Assembly (NCBI RefSeq): GCF_949987535.1
Contig: NC_080067.1
Location: forward strand, 57,470,405-57,534,404
Length of the DNA stretch: 64,000 nt
Reading direction: 5' to 3'
Source of the DNA: Balaenoptera acutorostrata
Lineage: Eukaryota > Chordata > Mammalia > Artiodactyla > Balaenopteridae
Part shown: in pieces, positions 13,341 through 24,302 of the stretch
Position numbering within the stretch: the first letter of the stretch is position 1
Layout of the letters: each line of letters begins with the position of its first letter
Program-made: the position numbers and the translations under genes
The notes under the pieces: generated by a model
The model's input: only the letters and a program-made list of their open reading frames with translations
What the model was told of the DNA's origin: nothing
Database searches by the model: none

Positions 13341-13749
13341 CTAGGTGGTCACAAAGCACTGAGCTGATCTCCCTGTGCTATTTGGCTGCTTCCCACTAAC
13401 TATCTATTTTACATTTGGTAGTATATATAAGTCCATGCCACTCTCTTACTTTGTCCCAGCTTACCCTTCCCCCTCCCCGTGTCCTCAAGCCCATTCTCTA
13501 GTAGGTCTGTGTCTTTATTCCTGTCCTGCCCCTAGGTTCTTCATAACCGTTTTTTTTTAGATTCCATATATATGTGTTAGCATACAGTATTTGTTTTTTG
13601 CTTTCTGACTTACTTCACTCTGTATGACAGACTCTAGGTCCATCCACCTCACTACAAATAACTCAATTTCGTTTCTTTTTATGGCTGAGTAATATTCCGT
13701 TGTATACATGTGCCACATCTTCTTTCTCCATTCATCTGTCGATGGACAC

Positions 13750-16319
13750 TTAGGTTGCTTCCATTGTCCTGGCTATTGTAAATAGAGCTGCAATGAACAT
13801 TTTGGTACATGACTCTTTTTGAATTATGGTTTTCTCAGGGTATATGCCCAGTAGTGGGACTGCTGGGTTGTATGGTAGTTCTATTTTTAGTTTTTTAAGG
13901 AACCTCCATACTGTTCTCCATAGTGGCTGTATCAATTTACATTCCCACCAACAGTGCAAGAGGGTTCCCTTTTCTGCACACCCTCTCCAGCATTTATTGT
14001 TTGCAGATTTTTTGATGATGGCCATTCTGACTGGTGTGAGGTGATACCTCATTGTAGTTTTGATTTGCATTTCTCTAATAATTAATGATGTTGAGCATTC
14101 TTTCATGTGTTTCTTAGCAATCAGTATATCTTCTCTGGAGAAATGTCTATTTAGGTCTTCTGCCCATTTTTGGATTGGGTTTTTTTTTTTTTTTTTGATA
14201 TTGAGCTGCATGAGCTGCTTATAAATTTTAGAGATTAATCCTTTATTAGTTGCTTCATTTGCAAATATTTTCTCCCATTCTGAGGGTTGTCTTTTCGTCT
14301 TGTTTATGGTTTCCTTTGCTGTGCAAAAGCTTTTAAGTTTCATTAAGTCCCATTTGTTTATTTTTGTTTTAATTTCCATTTCTCTAGGAGGTGGGTCAAA
14401 AAGGATCTTGCTGTGATTTATGTCATAGAGTGTTCTGCCTCTAAGAGTTTTATAGTGTCTGGCTTTACATTTAGGTCTTTAATCCATTTTGAGTTTATTT
14501 TTGTGTATGGTGTTAGGGAGTGTTCTAATTTCATTCTTTTACATGTAGTGTCCAGTTTTCCCAGCATCACTTATTGAAGAGGCTGTCTTTTCTCCATTGT
14601 ATATTCTTGCCTCCTTTATCAAAAATAAGGTGACCATATGTGCATGGGTTTATCTCTGGGCTTTCTATCCTGTTCCATTCATCTATATTTCTGTTTTTGT
14701 GCCAGTACCATACTGTCTTGATTACTGTAGCTTTGTAGTGTAGTCTAAAGTCCAGGAGCCTGATTCCTCCAGCTCCATTTTTCTTTCTCAAGATTGCTTT
14801 GGCTATTCGGGGGTCTCTTGTGTTTCCATACAAATTGGGAAATTTTTTGTTCTAGCTCTGTGAAAATGCCATTGGTAGTTTGATAGGGACTGCATTGAAT
14901 GTGTAGATTGCTTTGGGTAGTATAGTCATTTTCACAATGCTGATTCTTCCAATCCAAGAACATGGTATATCTCTCCATCTGTTGGTATCATCTTTAATTT
15001 CTTTCATCAGTGTCTTATAGTTTTCTGCATACAGGTCTTTTGTCTCCTTAGGTAGGTTGATTCCTAGGTATTTTATTCTTTTTGTTGCAGTGGTGAATGG
15101 GAGTGTTTCCTTAATTTCTCTTTCAGATTTTTCATCATTAGTGTATAGGAATGCAAGAGATTTCTGTGCATTAATTTTGTATCCTGCTACCTTACCAAAT
15201 TCATTGATTAGCTCTAGTAGTTTTCTGGTAGCATCTTTAGGATTCTCTATGTAGAGCATCATGTCATCTGCAAACAGTGACAGCTTTACTTCTTCTTTTC
15301 TGATTTGGATTCCTTTTATTTCTTTTTCTTCTCTGATTGCTGTGGCTAAAACTTCCAAAACTATGGTGAATAATAGTGGTGAGAGTGGACAACCTTGTCT
15401 TGTTCCTGATCTTAGTGGAAATGGTTTCAGTTTTTCACCATTGAGAACGATGTTGGCTGTGGGTTTGTCATATATGGCCTTTATTATGTTGAGATAAGTT
15501 CCCTCTATGCCTACTTTCTGGAGGGTTTTTATCATAAATGGGTGTTGAATTTTGCTGAAAGCTTTTTCTGCATCTATTGAGATGATCATGTGGTTTTTAT
15601 TCTTCAGTTTGTTCATATGGTGTATCATATTGATTGATTTGCGTATATTGAAGAATCCTTGCATTCCTGGGATAAACCCCACTTGATCATGGTGTATTAT
15701 CCTTTTAATGTGCTGTTGGATTGTGTTTGCTAGTATTTTGTTGAGGATTTTTGCACCTATGTTCATCAGTGATACTGGCCTGTAGTTTTCTTGCTTTGTG
15801 ACATGTTTGTCTGGTTTTGGTATCAGGGTGATGGTGGCCTTGTAGAATGAGTTTGGGAGTGTTCCTCCCTCTGCTATATTTTGGAAGAGTTTGAGAAGGA
15901 TAGGTGTTAGCTCTTCTCTAAATGTTTGATAGAATTCGCCTGTGAAGCCATCTGGTCCTGGGCTTTTGTTTGTTGGAAGAATTTTAATCACAGACTCAAT
16001 TTCAGTGCTTGTGATTGGTCTGTTTATATTTTCTATTTCTTCCTGGTTCAGTCTCGGAAGGTTGTGCTTTTCTAAGAATTTGTCCATTTCTTCCCGGTTG
16101 TCCTTTTTATTGGCATGTAGTTGCTTGTATTAATCTCTCATGATCCTTTGTATTTCTGCAGTGTTAGTTATAACTTCTCATTTTTCATTTCTAATTCTAT
16201 TGATTTGAGTCTTCTCCCTTTTTTTCTTGATGAGTCTGGCTAGTGGTTTATCAATTTTGTTTATCTTCTCAAAGAACCAGCTTTTAGTTTTATTGATCTG
16301 TGCTATTGTTTCCTTCATT
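13750..16319 (-). pseudogene. L1 ORF2 remnant (copy A), broken
   Basis: This encodes the RT and C-terminal part of L1 ORF2p with frame breaks. The longest open part is at 14852-16087 on the minus strand. It includes the RT fingers ([18 protein letters not shown]), the palm motif A variant [12 protein letters not shown] (a D-to-S change compared with AFDKIQ in the full-length copy), the [16 protein letters not shown] motif and the catalytic FADDM motif. C-terminal pieces continue in other frames at 14567-14978 and at 13750-14379. The last piece holds a zinc-knuckle-like CWRGC...HCWWEC motif. A T-run at 14179-14195 (an A-run in the coding strand) replaces a mixed sequence in the full-length copy. 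The endonuclease domain is missing because of 5' truncation. The protein is not functional. Confidence 0.9.
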
Positions 16320-16330
16320 TCTCCTTTTTT

Positions 16331-17060
16331 CGTTATCATTAGCATAGATGATTTTCTTTCAAGAACCATTAGAATATTATTTATATATTTCGAATATTTT
16401 ATAATCTTTTGCCAAACAGTCAGTTTTTTTCTTACAGTAGCTTATGACTTGGCAGGTCTGCAAACAAATTCTTAGACGTATAATGAATGCAAAAATTATT
16501 TTTACCTTTATCTTTGTTGGTAATTCTTATCCTCTGCAGTTCTTATCCTCCTAATTCTTATCCTCTGCAGTTCTTTCCCAAAGCTAATGTCAGTGGAGCA
16601 ATAGCTATAGCTATAGCTGTAGTAAGTTACCATGTTACTGCTTGAGAGCATAATGACATAAACTACGTTCTTGAAAGGCTCTGGAATTTGGGGGTGCAGT
16701 GTGTTAGTGGTAATTTGACTTCTGCCCATCCCATTCTTATTTTGTTGTTCATCAGTTGGTAAATGGATGCCTGCCTCGTAAAGAGTTACTTTGACAGGGA
16801 ATGGGCCCCTGAGCCTTACCTGAGAGACGGAGGTCCTGCTACCTGCTCTCAGCACACCCTCAAGCCAACTCATCATCTGTGTTATGGTACATGCTTCTAA
16901 TTTCCCCAGCACCATGCCTGCCCTAACACTGGATATTTTATTGCTCCTTATTCCCTTCCTGCCCTGATCCATGCCCAAGGCTGTACTCTGTGCTTTTGTA
17001 GCCCATTACCATCTATCTCCCTCACTCTATCTGAACTCCATGAAAGGGAATGTTTCCCTT
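16331..17060. other. Unassigned sequence with a 31-bp tandem duplication
   Basis: The block taattcttatcctctgcag plus ttctt occurs at 16521-16544 and again at 16552-16575 (period 31). 'agctat' repeats lie at 16605-16618. Otherwise nothing is recognised. Confidence 0.5.
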
Positions 17061-17062
17061 TT

Positions 17063-17402
17063 GTGTCTTCCCAAAATTTGTTTGTGTCTTCCCAAAATTC
17101 ATTATGGTGAAATCCCAATGCCCAATGTGATGGTATTAGGAAGTGGGATATCTGGCAGGTGATTGCCATGAAGGTGAAGACATCATGAATGGGATTAGTG
17201 CCCTTATACAAGAAGCTCCAGAGAGCTCCCTTGACCCTTTTGCCTTGTGAGGATACGAAGAAAAATCTGTGATCTAGAAGAGGTCACTGAACCAATCTGG
17301 CAGTCTGTTCTCAGACTTCCAGCCTCCAGACTGTGAGAAATTTCTGTTAATAAACCACCCACTCTGTGTTTTTTTTTTATAGCAGCCTGAATGACTAAGA
17401 CA
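17063..17402 (+). mobile_element. MaLR LTR (MST/MLT1-like), sense
   Basis: LTR signatures in sense order are 'tgtgatggtattaggaagtg', 'catgaatgggattagtgccc', 'cagagagctcccttgaccc', 'ccagcctccagactgtgaga' and the terminal 'atagcagcctgaatgacta' followed by agaca. It is the same broad family as the antisense LTR at 10.5 kb. The 5' edge is uncertain because a 21-bp local duplication of 'ttgtgtcttcccaaaatt' (17061 and 17082) lies there. I did not find a clear target duplication. Confidence 0.75.
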
Positions 17403-17854
17403 GGAGGACAGTGGTGTTTAGCTCAGTATTCCTAATATCAAGCAGATTGAGAGCTTAGTCTACTGGGTTCTCAGTATAAGTTTGGAAGACTGATGGACCA
17501 CTCTGATGCCTCCCCCAGAGGTTTGTTGCCATGCTACTGGAAGACTTCCTCCCAACCTCTGCTGGTAGGTTTGCATAGATAGAGTAGTAAATGTTATCTG
17601 TTGATGATTGGTGATGCTGTGACAGAGGAGGACACCTGAATTCAGTCTCTAAAGAAGAGTAGGAGTTTGCCAGTTATTGAGATCTTGAAGTAGGGTATTC
17701 AAACAAAGCCATGGTGTTTTTTGTACCTGTGGATAGTATGGTATGACAATCCTATTTTTAAAAAAATTCCAGTTATCTTTGCCATTTGGCTCCAAAAACT
17801 TTTGCTTTGACTTATAGCAAAATTCTAGAAGGTTTTGCTTTCTGAATTGCATGA

Positions 17855-18003
17855 GTGAGCTTTAGAATCAGATAGAAATGGTTTCTAATCCACTCTCTGT
17901 TTCTGGCCATTTCATGATCTCAGTTAAGTTAACTGACCTCTTTGAGCATCAGTTTGTTGCTAAGTGCCTGATATTTGATGGAGGATGAGCTCAATAAAGG
18001 TTC
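17855..18003 (+). repeat. MIR SINE fragment
   Basis: 'gctttagaatcagatagaaa', 'aactgacctctttgagcatc' and 'gatgagctcaataaaggttc' match MIR segments in order, with internal deletions. Confidence 0.65.
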
Positions 18004-18187
18004 ATTTCCTTTCATTATTAACTCAGCTTTTTCTGGACAGATATTCACTTGCTTTCTCAGAAAGTGTGTGATACCATTCACCAGTAGCTTAATAGGCTAA
18101 ATATTTCAGGTGACTTCTACCCTTTATCTTTTATTCTCATTCCTTAAGCTTTTGTAGAGATTTTTTTCATGATTCAGATCTTGAAAC

Positions 18188-18214
18188 ATTAATTTCCATG
18201 TCATGGAAATTAAT
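18188..18214. repeat. 27-bp near-perfect palindrome
   Basis: Arms attaatttccatg (18188-18200) and catggaaattaat (18202-18214) are exact reverse complements around a single T. Confidence 0.75.
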
Positions 18215-18527
18215 CTTTCTTGATGATCTTTTGTAAATAATTTTTCTGATTTGTACTTGCAGTTATCTTTCACTCTGTCCTTTCACCAGATTCTTTCATA
18301 CTTGACCATTTTCCTTTTGCTGATTTTGTTCCTCTCGCCATATATTCTTTTTTACTGAGAGTAATGTAAGATAAAGAATTAAGACATTAAGATGGGAATC
18401 TCTGCAAAAAATGGCTGATGAAAATTAAGTGGAGGATAAACATTTTCATGTATGAGTCAGACTGGTTAAAGCATGGCATGTTTTTATGAAGATTCCATTG
18501 CAACTGAAAAATCAGATGTTTATGAAA

Positions 18528-18557
18528 TTTATGGTAATCAATCCCGATTACCATAAA
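18528..18557. repeat. 12-bp inverted repeat, 6-base loop
   Basis: Arms tttatggtaatc (18528-18539) and gattaccataaa (18546-18557) are exact reverse complements. It lies 0.3 kb from the palindrome at 18188. Confidence 0.75.
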
Positions 18558-18652
18558 CTAAAAGTAAAATTCTCCTTAGTGAGAGGCAAACAAAGAAGAA
18601 GTGTGGCTAGGTAGAATTAATAGTGAAAATTGACTAATATCCAAAGTTAGGT

Positions 18653-19780
18653 TGATTCATTCACTTTGTCAAAGATATTTATAATGCTAGGCTCAGTTCT
18701 AGGATCTTGGGCTACAACAGTGAACTATACAAAAAGGAAATCCCTGAGCTCATGGAGCTCACATCCTACTTTTGGGGAGACAGACTATAAACAAAATGAA
18801 TAAATAATTGTATAGTGTGTTCAAAGATGATAAGCACCATGGAGAGAAAATGTGTGGGGAATTTTGAGGAGAGAAGGTATCATTTCAATTCAAAATCAGA
18901 TGGTCAGAGTAAGTCTCACTAAGAAGGTGGAAAAGACTTGAAAGAAGAGCTCTTTAGGTGAAGAGAACAGTCAGTGCAAAATTCCGCCTGGTGTGATCAT
19001 CAAGGAAGCAACTAAGGCAGGAGTTGCTAACGGGGAGGAAGAGAGAAGTAGGAGATGAGGTCACAGAAGTAAGGGGAGTGGTGCAGATCATGTAGGACCT
19101 TGTAGGCCCTTGTAAGGACTTTGGCTTTTACTCTGATTAAGATGAGTCCGTTGAAGGGGGTGACCAGAAGACTGATGTAATCTGATAATTTAAAAGGACA
19201 ATTCTGTTTGTTGGGTCAGTAACAGAGTATAGGGAAACCAAGTTTTTAAGTGGGGAGACCAGTTACAACACTATTGCAATAATATAGGTAAACAGTGTCT
19301 TTTACCAGGATGGTGATATAGAAGTGGTTTTTAAAAAATGGTTGGATTCTGGAAATACTTTGACAATAGAGCATACAGGATTTGTTTGTGGATTAAAAGT
19401 AGTTTCTAGGAGAAGAGTTGAGTACAGGATAACTCTAATAAGGTTTTGGGCATGAGAAAATGGAAGGATGAAGTTGCCATCAGCTGTGATAGAGAAGGCT
19501 TAGGGTGGAGCAGGTTTTGAGAGGTGAATTCAGGAGTTCAATTTGGGACATATTGAACTTAGTAGTCTTTTAGGGATTCAAGTAGAGATGTCTTTTGGGC
19601 TGTTGGACACAAGGGTCCAGAGTCCAGCAAGAGATCTAGGCTTGCTATATCTCTGTCTCTATCTCTATGTATCTATATCATCTATAATATATCGATATAT
19701 ATTTGGGAGTTGTTGACATACAGATGGCATTTAAACCATGAGACTGGATCAGATCACCAAAGGAGTAAGCAAGATGAATG
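18653..19780 (-). repeat. L2 LINE remnant, antisense, about 1.1 kb
   Basis: The segment begins with the reverse complement of the L2 3' terminus ('tcagttctaggatcttgggc', 'gagctcatggagctcacatc', 'gataagcaccatggagagaa'). It continues into the more 5' part ('gatcatgtaggaccttgtag', 'ggactttggcttttactctg'), whose complement encodes a CR1/L2-type ORF tail. It runs on to 'catgagactggatcagatca'. L2 is an ancient inactive LINE; this is one of the longest remnants in the window. Confidence 0.75.
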
Positions 19781-19784
19781 CCCC

Positions 19785-19950
19785 AAATATGCATTCCATC
19801 CCCCAGATTTATGAGCTGTATAACCTTAGGCAAGCCCCTTATCCCTCTGAGTCTCATTTTTCATCTGTAAAGTGGAAATAACAATATTTTCCTCTTAGCA
19901 TAGGAAGATTAAATGAGATAGTGTATATAGAATACATGGCTCCTCAGGGA
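19785..19950 (+). repeat. MIR SINE fragment
   Basis: 'tgtataaccttaggcaagcc', 'ttttcatctgtaaagtggaa' and 'gattaaatgagatagtgtat' match MIR in sense order. Confidence 0.75.
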
Positions 19951-20363
19951 TTGATTTTATTCTGTTCTTTCAATGATAACCCAACCTTCAAAAATGGCAT
20001 TGAAGGGTCAAATGAAAAACAGGGCATCAAGGAGGAGCATGAATTTCTTTTTCCTTAACTCACATTTCTTTTGCTTTCCCAATTTCTAAATGACTGCTTC
20101 AGTTCCGAAAATATTGTCTTTGATCACAAAGTAGACTCCTGTCAAGTATAATCCTGAGACTTTGCCCAGTAAAGCCATGTAAAAATTTACATGTCAAGTA
20201 GTGTCTTTATTCCTCACTTGGATATCATTCCAAAACATGGAGGAATCAAGATTGGAAATGAGGGATACAGAGATATATGCTTGCAAATTATAATTGTATT
20301 CTTTAGAACTCAATATGATCAAATTGATGCTGGCATTGTTCAAGCACAAAGATTACATCCCTT

Positions 20364-20706
20364 TAAAATATATAGCTGGGGCTTCCCTGGTGGCTCAGTT
20401 GTTGAGAATCTGCCTGCTAATGCAGGGGACACGGGTTCGAGCCCTGGTCTGGGAAGATCCCACATGCCACGGAGCGGCTGGGCCCGTGAGCCACAACTGC
20501 GGAGCCTGCGCGTCTGGAGCCTGTGCTCCGCAACAAGAGAGGCCGCGATAGTGAGAGGCCCGCACACCGCGATGAAGAGTGGCCCCCGCTTGTCACAACT
20601 GGAGAAAGCCCTCGCACAGAAACGAAGACCCAACACAGCCAAAAATAAATAAATAAATAAATAATAAAATGTTTAAAAAAATAAAATAAAATAAAATATA
20701 TAGCTG
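20364..20706 (+). mobile_element. CHR-type tRNA-derived SINE with 15-bp target duplication
   Basis: A full-length SINE whose body spans 20379-20691, in sense orientation. The tRNA-like head carries pol III box A (tggctcagttg, 20391-20401) and box B (ggttcgagccc, 20434-20444). The unrelated body follows, then an (AAATA)n-type tail. Exact 15-bp target duplications, taaaatatatagctg, flank it at 20364-20378 and 20692-20706. This family is known from cetaceans, hippos and ruminants as CHR SINEs, moved by L1 machinery. The intact duplication and box motifs mean a fairly young insertion. Reading frames inside it are not genes. Confidence 0.9.
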
Positions 20707-21785
20707 AAGCGAGTCTAATATACTTGGTAGAGATATAAGAAAACCCAAGTGTTTATTTTGAAGTCTACAAATATGTTTTTATAATTTTTATAGAATAAAT
20801 CCTTTTGTTACCATGGATTGAACTGTAGCATTTCACCTGTATGTTTTAATTCAAAGCTTATGTCCAGTAATATCAATATATGCTCTTATAATTGTAAAAT
20901 TAAAACTTTTTGTGAGTACAGTCTGGTGACATTGGGAATCGGTTATTTGGAATTAGTACTTTGTGTTATTTGTTTGTTTATAGAAAATGATCTACCTTTT
21001 TGTATTAAGTATTGTATTTGGACATATTCTTCCATGTCATGAGGTATTCCCTGTTGCTGCACAAATTACTTTTGTATATCATTTATGTCATTGAATTTTA
21101 GAGTCCTATTTAAAATTTTTAGTCCAAGAAAGTTTGTAGTGTAGAAAATAAATTAAACTAATTTTTCTGATATTTTTTAGAAAAATGGTATTTTTTCCAT
21201 TTTAAGACTATAGAATTGGACAGTCATTTAAAAGTTTACTAATTAAAATTATTTAAAAATAGTTCTTGATATGATGCTTCAACTCAATTCTTCAAATAAT
21301 CTATTTACATTTAAAAAGAATGTTTTCATCTTTTGCTTAATTATTTGAATCAAATATAAGCATTTCTAATTTCAGGGAAACAATCATTCTCTTCATAAAA
21401 TTAGTAATTCATATTTTATCATCATGTGGATTTAAATTATCTCAGAAAATATGATTCAAATACCATTGCTAAATCTTTTGGGTTGCTTAGTTTTGTGTCA
21501 TACATGACACAGAAACATACAAATTTATAACATTTCTTGCAACAATGACTTGCAGTTTTATAAATACGATGTTGGATCCCTATCAATTATACAATTCTTC
21601 TGTAACTTAATAGCAAATATTTTAAATTGCATAGCAGATAATGTTATACAAAATATGAAGAGAATGCACAATATGAAAAATTAAATTAACTACATTCTTT
21701 AGATGTTTTGTTTCTTCATTAACAAAAAATTTTGTAAATTTTCTGCCTCCTTATTCTCAGATTGTTTTCCTCACAACTTTTTATA
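20707..21785. other. Unassigned AT-rich sequence
   Basis: No gene or repeat recognised. Confidence 0.4.
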
Positions 21786-23340
21786 GCTTTTATTATTTTT
21801 ATTAAGTAAGAAGCACATGCTCACTTTATAATCATTAGAAAAGAAACAGTGCAGATAGAAAGAAAAACCCTAGAATCCTATCATCCTGAGATAACTCCTT
21901 TTATCCATTCAATTTCTTTCTCTGCTTTTCTTTTACTCTTTAATTCTCTCCTTCTGAGAAGTGTGTCACACACACTTTTTAATACAAAAATGACCTCTTA
22001 AGCTCTGCCATAAATTTATTTCTCATATTTATATGTGAAATTTTAGATGACATAATTATTAGCTCATGTTTTAATGACATAATTTAACACTTAGTTACTT
22101 GATTTTTTAAATTGTTTCTAGATTTGTGGTTTGTTTTTCCTGTTATCAACAAGAAACATTGCATGCACGTTATACAGTTGTTTGATTATTTCCGTAGGGT
22201 AAATTTTTGATGGGGAATTTTTTTAGTGAGGAATATGTACATTTCCAGTCTTTTTAATGTATATTCCCAATGTGCTCTCCCTAACGGTGGTGGCCATATA
22301 TAATCCCTCTGGCAAAGCTTCAGTGTGCGCTCTTCAGTACTGTACATTACATTCCTTTTTAAAAATATTTATTTATTTATTTATTTTTGGCTGCGTTGGG
22401 TCTTCGTTGCTGCACTCAGGCTTTCTCTAGTTGAGGCAAGCAAGGGCTACTCTTCATTGTGGTGGGCGGGCTTCTGTTGTTGCGGAGCACAGCCTCTAGG
22501 CACGGGGGCTCAGTAGTTGTGGCACACAGGCTTAGTTGCTCCGCGACATGTGGGATCTTCCCAGACCAGGGCTCGAACCCATGTCCCCTGCATTGGCAGG
22601 CGGATTCTTATGCACTATGCCACAAGGGAAGTCCCTACATTCATTTTAATATATGCCATTTCAATAGGTGTGATCTTCTTTCTCATTGCCTAAATTGGAA
22701 AAAATTTGACTACTAATGATTTAAACACTTTAAAATATATTTATTAGCCAAATGAATTTCATCTTTGATATTTATCTACTTTTTCTAATCTATTGTCCCT
22801 TTATTCTATTTATGGGAATATAGGTCTCCTTTATGATTTCCTTCTTTGACTTCAAGCTTAGCTTCTGTGACACCAAATTATATACATATTAACCTATATT
22901 TTCTTTAGATACCTTTACGTTTTGAGTTTTTTACAATTAAACTTTTACTTCACTGTTGTGAAGTAGAGATAAGGCTCTAAATAGCAGTATTGAAGAGTGC
23001 ATCTTTCTATCCTAATTTGAAATGTGTTCTTTATTATGTACAAAATACTTACATGTACATGCATCTTCTGGACTTTTTCTTCAGTTTTGTTGATCTGTTT
23101 ATTTTTGAAAAATGCTACATTGTTATGATTTATTGTTTATTTCTGATATGTTTATAATGTCAAGTAATACAAGTCCTGTGTATTACACTTTTTAAAGTAT
23201 TTTATTTCTGTCTTATCCACGCTTTCTTGCAGATGGATTGTAGTATATCTGTTAAGTTAAAATAATATTCTTAGAATTTTATTAACTTAACTAAATGAAT
23301 TTTAAATAATCTTTATGCTGTTAAATTTTCAGAATCAGGA
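21786..23340 (-). repeat. Probable ancient L1M remnant, antisense, split by a SINE
   Basis: Several patches look like the reverse complement of old L1 ORF2 and 3' sequence. Examples are 'cttcagttttgttgatctgt', 'atacaagtcctgtgtattac' and 'gggtaaatttttgatgggga'. They are highly diverged. The CHR SINE at 22359-22634 interrupts them. Orientation is inferred from the poly-pyrimidine coding-complement pattern. Confidence 0.45.
22348..22649 (-). mobile_element. CHR-type SINE, antisense
   Basis: The tail reads as (TTTA)n at 22359-22388 and the head ends near 22634. Box B in reverse complement (gggctcgaacc) is at 22569-22579. The flanking duplication tacattc.ttttaa (22348-22361 and 22636-22649) has one or two mismatches, and the body has more substitutions and gaps than the other copies, so this is one of the older copies here. 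Confidence 0.88.
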
Positions 23341-23344
23341 ACCC

Positions 23345-24302
23345 AGTCTACCTATCACTTTTTTCAAATTATTATACACTTTTTATTTTGAAACAAACAA
23401 ACTTACAGAAAAGGTGCAAGGAGAAAACAAATGCCTATCTTTCTTCTAAGCCATTTGAAAGTAAGTTGCCCATCTCCCCTTCAAATACGTTAGTGAGCAT
23501 TTCCTAAGGATAAGGACATTCTGCTTCCTAATCACAATATAGCCATCAAAATGAGGAAATTAACATGGATATATTACTCCATCTAATTCTCAGACTCTGT
23601 TAGTTTTTGTCAAGTGTTTCAATAATGTCCTTTATAACAAAAGGATCCAGTTTAGAATCATGTTTTGTATTTCGTTGCCATGTCTCTTTAGCTTTATTCA
23701 ATCTGATACAGTTTTTCAATCTTTTTTTGACTTCATAACCTTGACAATTTTAAGGATATAGGGCAGTATTTTGGTAGTCAGTTAGTTTGTTTGATGTTTC
23801 CTCATGATTAGCTTTATGAGCATGAATCTTTGGGAAGAATACCATAGACAGGATGTTATGCTCTTCTTCATTGAATCCTCTCTGGTGGCATTGGATTAAG
23901 GTGATGTCTGCCAGTCTTCCTCTCTGTAAAGTTACTCTTTTGCCCTTTGTAATGAATAATTACTTTGAAAGCGATGCCTTAAAGTTACATAAATATCTCA
24001 TTCCCAGCTAACTTTTAATTAATAATTTAACTACTTTTTATCAGGATGTACTCATGATATTCAACTTTATTTAATGGGGTACAATAAGTTAATCTCTTTT
24101 CTTTTTTTTTTCTGCTCAAATTTTCCCATATTTGACCAGTGGAGTGCTTCGGGGTAGAACTTTTGACCTTTGACATGCCTCTATCATGCTTGGAGAATTA
24201 ATACCTTGCTTTCTGGTACAGTAAGATGTTCCAGGCTCATCTTGTACTTTCTCTTCTCCAGCCCCAAAACCAGGAATTTCTCCAGGTGCACTATTTCCTT
24301 TT
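23345..24302 (-). repeat. Ancient L1M 3' UTR, antisense (outer element, left part)
   Basis: Patches match remembered L1M 3' UTR in reverse complement: 'atttcctaaggataaggaca', 'aatgtcctttataacaaaag', 'gtttcctcatgattagcttt', 'aaggtgatgtctgccagtct' and 'gatgttccaggctcatcttg'. The sequence breaks at 24302 and resumes at 25902, because a second L1 landed in it. Confidence 0.75.

Larger units (their letters stand above)
13183..16319 (-). mobile_element. 5'-truncated L1 (copy A), antisense
   Basis: An L1 retrotransposon inserted on the minus strand. The poly(A) tail appears as T-run 13183-13195, followed by a 3' UTR (to about 13540), then the ORF2 3' two-thirds. ORF2 similarity to the full-length L1 at 35.7-41.7 kb is strong and collinear until about 16319, then stops abruptly, which marks the 5' truncation. 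A candidate target duplication, tctcctttttt, lies at 13178-13188 and 16320-16330; part of it is T-run, so it is only supportive. The 3' UTR is unrelated to that of the full-length copy, so this is a different subfamily. The ORF is broken and the copy cannot move by itself. Confidence 0.92.

Noticed and set aside
20379..20691. Possible tRNA gene because of box A and box B
   Set aside because: The promoter boxes belong to the tRNA-derived head of a SINE with exact target duplications; no functional cloverleaf is expected.
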